Below, piece after piece: positions 60,125-64,000 of a stretch of DNA of 64,000 nt. Numbering within the stretch: the first letter of the stretch is position 1; every line of letters starts with the position of its first letter. A program made the position numbers and the translations under genes. The DNA comes from Lewinellaceae bacterium (GTDB taxonomy: Bacteria > Bacteroidota > Bacteroidia > Chitinophagales > Saprospiraceae). Location: contig JACJYA010000004.1 in assembly GCA_020636315.1 (NCBI GenBank), positions 376,936 through 440,935 of the forward strand. The letters are read 5' to 3'. The notes under the pieces were generated by a model. It searched no databases, had not been told where the DNA came from, and saw only the letters and a program-made list of their open reading frames with translations.

Positions 60125-60272
60125 GCCTTCCTGCTCGAATCCGGTTCCTTTGTGCGGGGCCAATTGTAATTTTTTTCAAATATAAAACTTTCTGAGGACA
60201 AGGAGGGCAAGATATAGGACCAACAAGGTATGCTATTCGATACACACTTCACCCTAAGCAAAAACGCATGAA

Positions 60273-60303
60273 CCTTTTCAGAGGCAATAATTGTTCTTAT
60301 CTT
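60273..60303 (+). promoter_or_regulatory. Promoter of toxin-antitoxin module 2
   Basis: TTTT (60273-60276), 19-base spacer, TATCTTAC (60296-60303). The surrounding bases GAACCTTTT and ATAATTGTTCTTATCTTAC match those of module 1, while the downstream palindrome of module 1 is not present. The start codon follows 25 bases after the box. Confidence 0.65.
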
Positions 60304-60328
60304 ACAACAATAAAACGATTGAAAATAC

Positions 60329-60571
60329 ATGTTACTAGAGATACCTGACCACATTGCAAAACATATTGCACTGAACGAACGGGAACTGACGCGGGAGTTT
60401 GCTATTTTCCTTTACCAGCAGGAAGTACTTTCCATGCGTGCCGCTGCCGATTTTGCCCAGCTTTCCTGGGTGGAATTCGAACGCATTCTTGCCGAGCGGA
60501 ATGTAGCGCTTCACTATTCAGAACAAGACCTGGATGAGGATCTCAAAAAACTCGAAAAATTGGGTAAGTGA
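60329..60571 (+). CDS. UPF0175 antitoxin
   Basis: The 80-residue protein matches UPF0175: LLEIPDHIAKHIALNERELT, REFAIFLYQQEVLSMRAAADFAQLS and the short acidic end. It acts as antitoxin of a DUF3368 PIN-like toxin, whose gene starts in a GTGA overlap with its stop. It probably also represses its promoter through the helical DNA-binding part. Confidence 0.88.
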   Translation: MLLEIPDHIAKHIALNERELTREFAIFLYQQEVLSMRAAADFAQLSWVEFERILAERNVALHYSEQDLDEDLKKLEKLGK

Positions 60572-61053
60572 TTGTCATCAGCGATACTTCTGCCATTAGT
60601 GGGTTGATAAAGATCCAGCGGCTTTCCCTCCTAAATGACTTGTTTCTGGAAATCCTGATTCCTCCTGCCGTACAGTCCGAACTCGAAGAGTTAAAGCGTT
60701 TCCATTATGACCTCACACCTTTCGAAAAGGCAGATTGGATTATCATCCGAAAACCGAAGGACTCTGCATTAGTGAGTAAATTTGAACAGGTACTCGACCG
60801 AGGTGAAGCGGAGGCTATTACTCTGGCAAAAGAATTAAAGGCAGACTTCCTACTCCTGGATGAAAAGAAGGGCAGAAATATCGCTGAAGAAGAAGGCCTG
60901 ACTGTTATCGGTTTAGCTGGAATACTTATCCGGGCAAAACAACTCGAGTTTATTCCTCTGGTAAAACCGCTACTAGACGAGTTGATCAAAAGTAATTTCC
61001 GGATTAGTGCAAGTTTATACAAGACCGTGTTAGATAGGGCGGGCGAGCAGTAA
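60568..61053 (+). CDS. DUF3368 PIN-domain toxin
   Basis: The 161-residue protein is a PIN-fold ribonuclease of the DUF3368 group. Metal-binding acids are visible: Asp6 in VISDTSAISG, Glu near 90 in LDRGEAEAITLAKEL and Asp near 107 in ADFLLLDEKKGR. The start is GTG in a 4-base overlap with the antitoxin. Likely substrate is tRNA or other RNA, not known for this group. Confidence 0.9.
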   Translation: MIVISDTSAISGLIKIQRLSLLNDLFLEILIPPAVQSELEELKRFHYDLTPFEKADWIIIRKPKDSALVSKFEQVLDRGEAEAITLAKELKADFLLLDEKKGRNIAEEEGLTVIGLAGILIRAKQLEFIPLVKPLLDELIKSNFRISASLYKTVLDRAGEQ

Positions 61054-61162
61054 ATCGAGACTGTTCACCGCATTTCCATGTATTTCTACGTATTTCATGT
61101 GTTTCCATACATCCCCAAATATTCCCTCCATTCCCAATCCCAAACAACAACACAGCCCATCG

Positions 61163-64000
61163 TCATTCATACCGCTCGTCCTTCCTATACGCCAGCCGCT
61201 CCATCCTAATCACCTCCATACTCGGAAAGCCAAACTCTTCCACCACCTTCCCTTCGATCTTATAAATACCCTTTCCCCGGAAAGGAAACGCCTTGAGAAA
61301 CTCCGGAAAGTGCGTCGTATCGAAAAAGTGCCCGTCCTGCCCCAGCCAGCAGCCGAAGGCCATCAGCTGGCCCTTTTGGGTGCGCACGTCCTTTTTGCAG
61401 ACGTAGTACCCCAGTATCCGGACGACGCGCCCCACGAAATCGCCCAGGCGGGCGGAAAGGGTGATGCAGTCGGCACAGTGGCGGTTCTCCAGCAGCTCGA
61501 AGGGGGAGCAGAGAGGGAAGCCGAGGAGCTCGATCTCGTCGAAGGCCCGATCTAGCGAAGTCGGAAATGGGAAGTCGGAAGTTGGAAGTGGGGGCTCCTG
61601 TCCTTCCCCGCCAGCAGCACTGGGGTTGCCATTCCCACTTCCGCCTTCCGCCTTCCCACTTCCAAAAAGCGACAACGTCCCGTCCCACCGCTCCTTCGGG
61701 TTCATCAGCGCCACCTTGTCCCACATTAGTTCGTACTTGTTCCTGCCGGTGAAGCGGAAGGCGCCGATGCGGATGAGGATCTCCAGTTGCTCAGGCGTGA
61801 TAGGCAGGCGGCTGATGAAGTCCTCCAGGCTGCGGAAGGCGCCGCCCCGGGCGCGCTCGGCAACGATGCGGTGCGCCGCCTGCCGTTCCATGCCGTGCAG
61901 GTGCACAAAGCCGATGTAGATGTCCTTGTTTTTAATGGTAGTGAGGTGTTGGCTGTGGTTCACACAGGGCGCGTGGATGATGCCGCCGTCCATGCGCGCC
62001 TCGTGGAAGTAGTACTCGGGGTGGTAGAAGCCTCCAAAGTTGTTGATCACCGCCACCATGAACTCCAGGGGGAAATGGGCTTTGAGGTACAGGCTCTGAA
62101 AGCTCTCCACGGCGAAGCTGGCGGAGTGGGCCTTGCAGAAGGAGTACCCCGAAAAGCTCTCGACCTGCCGCCAAACTTCTGTGGCCAGTTCATCGGAGTA
62201 ACCCCGGGCGCGGCAGTTGTCGAAGTACTTCCGGCGGAGGCGCTCCAGGGTGTCATCCTTGTACTTCTTGCCCGACATGATGCGGCGCAGCACGTCGCTC
62301 TCGTCCAGCCCCAGGCCGGCGAAGTGGTGGACGATCTTCATCACGTCTTCCTGATAGACCATCACCCCGAAGGTCTCTCCCAACTGCTCCTCAAACACAG
62401 GATGTAGATACCGAAAGCTGTGCGGATTATGAAACCGCCGGATGTACTCCCGCATCATGCCCGACTGCGCCACTCCCGGCCGGATGATGGAACTGGCCGC
62501 CACCAGGTGCCGGTAGTTGTCACATTGCAGCTTCTTGAGCAGGCCCCGCATGGCGGGCGACTCGATATAAAAGCAGCCCATGCAATCGCCGGAACGCAGC
62601 TTGGCCTTTACTTTCTCATCCTGTTTGATCTTGCCGATATCGTGTACATCCACTGCTTTTCCCTGGTTCTGCTTTACCAGATCGACGGCGTCCTTGATGT
62701 GGCCCAGGCCGCGCTGGCTCAGCACATCGAACTTATGGAAGCCCAGTTCTTCGGCGTGATACATATCAAAATGGGTGATGGGAAAGCCCTTGGGCATCAT
62801 CTGCAAAGCCGTAAAGTAATGGATCGGCTTTTCGGAAATGACGATGCCGCCGGCATGGATAGACAGGTAGTTGGGGAAGCCCTCCAGCCGGCGGCCGTAG
62901 TGGAGGATGGTTTTCGCCAGCTCGTGGTGTTCCTCAGGATGAAAAGGGTCGGCGACGATCTTGTCGATCTCGAATTTCGGCAGGCCATATACCTTGCCCA
63001 GCTCCCGGACGATGGCCCGCCCCCTAAAGGTGGAATAGGTAGCCAGCAGGCCGGTGTATTCCCGGCCGTAGCGCTTGAAGATATAGTCGGTGACGTCGTC
63101 GCGCTCATCCCAGGAGAAGTCGATGTCGAAATCGGGCGGAGAAGTGCGGTAGGGGTTGATAAAACGCTCAAAGTAAAGGCCCAGTTCCAGCGGATCGACA
63201 TCGGTGATGTACAGGCAATAGGCGACGATAGAGTTGGCGCCGCTGCCCCGCCCAACGTGGTGGTAGCCGGCGGCGTGGGCATAGCGTATGATATCCCAGG
63301 TGATGAGAAAGTAAGAGCAAAAATCATGCTCGCGGATCACGCTGAGCTCCCGCCGGGCGCGCTCCAGGGCTTTTTTATCGTGGCTGCCGTAGCGGCGCTC
63401 GCAGCCGTTCAGGGCCAGCTTTTCCAGCAGTTTAAAATCTCCCTCCTTGCTGCCGGTGAAGGTTTGGCGGTTGTTGTGGAGCCCGTTCCCGAACTGTATG
63501 CTGCAGCTGTCCATGATGCGTTCCGTATTGCGCAGGATACGAGGGTAATGCTGATAATAGGAACGCAGCGTAGCCGGAGGCATCAGCCGCTCGGTGGCCT
63601 TGGCCATTACTTTACGGTTAAGTTTGGTGAGGAGCGTATTTTGATCAATGGCCTGCAGCAGGCGGTGGAGTTCTACCCCCTCATCATCAGCAAAAGTGAC
63701 GGGGCTGAGCACTACCAGCTTGTGCTGATGTTTCAGCAATTCATGTGCAAACAGGCGGGCTACATGTTCCGGCCGGATGCCCAGCAGCTCGTTCTCCCGA
63801 AAGTCCGCAATGGGCTTGAACAGGCGTGGGTAAATGACCCAGGCATTGGCCATGGGCGGCGGCTGATCGGGCAGGGGGCGCCCGTCCAGAGAGCAATCCG
63901 TCAGCAAATTGTTCAGTTCGCGTAACCCTTCGGCATTCCGGGCCAGCCCGATGTACAGCCGGCGGCCGTCGCGGCGGAAATCTATACCCGCCACCGGTTT
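61163..64000 (-). CDS. DnaE-type DNA polymerase III alpha subunit, 5' end beyond window
   Basis: At least 945 codons run to the right edge with no convincing start (a GTG at 63994 is inside the frame), so the PHP N-terminus is cut. Polymerase motifs are present: HVGRGSGANSIVAYCLYI, SPPDFDIDFSWDERDDV with catalytic acids, LSIHAGGIVIS and CKAHSASFAVESFQSLYLKA. HhH-type repeats follow (LEDFISRLPITPEQLEILI). The C-terminus is short, without the long tau-binding extension, which fits the shorter second DnaE of Bacteroidota with possible repair or error-prone role. An in-frame repeat insertion at 61562-61663 lies between the HhH region and the C-terminal domain. Confidence 0.9.
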   Translation of the reverse strand, partial: KPVAGIDFRRDGRRLYIGLARNAEGLRELNNLLTDCSLDGRPLPDQPPPMANAWVIYPRLFKPIADFRENELLGIRPEHVARLFAHELLKHQHKLVVLSPVTFADDEGVELHRLLQAIDQNTLLTKLNRKVMAKATERLMPPATLRSYYQHYPRILRNTERIMDSCSIQFGNGLHNNRQTFTGSKEGDFKLLEKLALNGCERRYGSHDKKALERARRELSVIREHDFCSYFLITWDIIRYAHAAGYHHVGRGSGANSIVAYCLYITDVDPLELGLYFERFINPYRTSPPDFDIDFSWDERDDVTDYIFKRYGREYTGLLATYSTFRGRAIVRELGKVYGLPKFEIDKIVADPFHPEEHHELAKTILHYGRRLEGFPNYLSIHAGGIVISEKPIHYFTALQMMPKGFPITHFDMYHAEELGFHKFDVLSQRGLGHIKDAVDLVKQNQGKAVDVHDIGKIKQDEKVKAKLRSGDCMGCFYIESPAMRGLLKKLQCDNYRHLVAASSIIRPGVAQSGMMREYIRRFHNPHSFRYLHPVFEEQLGETFGVMVYQEDVMKIVHHFAGLGLDESDVLRRIMSGKKYKDDTLERLRRKYFDNCRARGYSDELATEVWRQVESFSGYSFCKAHSASFAVESFQSLYLKAHFPLEFMVAVINNFGGFYHPEYYFHEARMDGGIIHAPCVNHSQHLTTIKNKDIYIGFVHLHGMERQAAHRIVAERARGGAFRSLEDFISRLPITPEQLEILIRIGAFRFTGRNKYELMWDKVALMNPKERWDGTLSLFGSGKAEGGSGNGNPSAAGGEGQEPPLPTSDFPFPTSLDRAFDEIELLGFPLCSPFELLENRHCADCITLSARLGDFVGRVVRILGYYVCKKDVRTQKGQLMAFGCWLGQDGHFFDTTHFPEFLKAFPFRGKGIYKIEGKVVEEFGFPSMEVIRMERLAYRKDERYE
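61562..61663. repeat. Inverted GGAAGTGGGAAG-type repeat inside dnaE
   Basis: Left arm CGGAAATGGGAAGTCGGAAG with further GGAAGTGG, right arm CCACTTCCGCC then TTCCGCCTTCCCACTTCC. Together they form an imperfect long hairpin that reads through in frame as a Gly/Ser/Pro-rich segment (GKAEGGSGNGNPSAAGG, then LPTSDFPFPTS). It looks like an intergenic repeat tolerated in a flexible loop. Confidence 0.55.

Noticed and set aside
62420..63925. Open frame of 501 codons on the plus strand opposite the polymerase
   Set aside because: It is antisense to clear DnaE motifs; long antisense frames are common in this GC-rich codon pattern.

Overview
The window looks like a chromosomal piece of a Bacteroidota bacterium, most likely of the Saprospiria (Lewinella/Phaeodactylibacter-like). 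The case rests on type IX secretion C-terminal sorting domains on two large secreted proteins, a FecI/FecR/TonB-receptor/DUF4249 signalling cassette, many lipoproteins with a Ser-Cys lipobox, DUF4954 next to nagB, DUF4412, DUF4331, and promoters of the Bacteroidota -33/-7 type with a 19-base spacer. Genus level is inference only.

Layout. 1-6753 (minus strand): a glycan-degradation run of GH92 alpha-mannosidase, a six-hairpin glycosidase lipoprotein and GH29 alpha-L-fucosidase, followed closely by a BatD-like gene cut by the window edge. 7470-14106 (plus): ECF sigma factor, FecR anti-sigma, TonB-dependent receptor with an STN domain, DUF4249 lipoprotein and a further lipoprotein. 14107-15093: a patchwork of inverted-repeat elements. 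15094-20951: small NTF2-like protein, membrane-bound class III nucleotide cyclase, a DUF4331 protein split into two genes, TPR protein and lipoprotein. 20959-31475 (minus): membrane protein, giant AsmA-like protein, DUF4954, NagB, ADP-forming acyl-CoA synthetase and acyl carrier protein. 31579-32391: an acyltransferase/hydrolase pseudogene interrupted by a mobile element. 32399-36874 (minus): a TIR-CHAT protein with translationally coupled membrane partner, another small membrane protein and a GH3 hexosaminidase. 36875-38860: repeats, tRNA-Gly(CCC), a GIY-YIG remnant and a frameshifted DUF3800 gene. 39207-47148: beta-barrel protein, tyrosine phenol-lyase, Uma2 remnant, secreted five-haem cytochrome and a secreted UnbV/FG-GAP protein. 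47650-57580: sucA, SlyD-type FKBP, CoiA-like protein, Tag glycosylase, oxidoreductase, DUF4412 and DUF2459 genes. 57584-61053: two toxin-antitoxin modules that share a promoter, with a caspase-FISUMP protein between them. 61163-64000: a DnaE-type polymerase cut by the right edge.

The most notable features are two prokaryotic death-protease genes (TIR-CHAT with a membrane partner; caspase-FISUMP between two toxin-antitoxin operons) and an unusually dense set of short non-autonomous inverted-repeat elements. Five of the latter, plus a solo end, appear to be one modular superfamily with different terminal repeats. Two copies are apparently identical and one of them has inactivated a gene. Several pseudogenes (C45-type hydrolase, DUF3800, Uma2, GIY-YIG) cluster near these elements.
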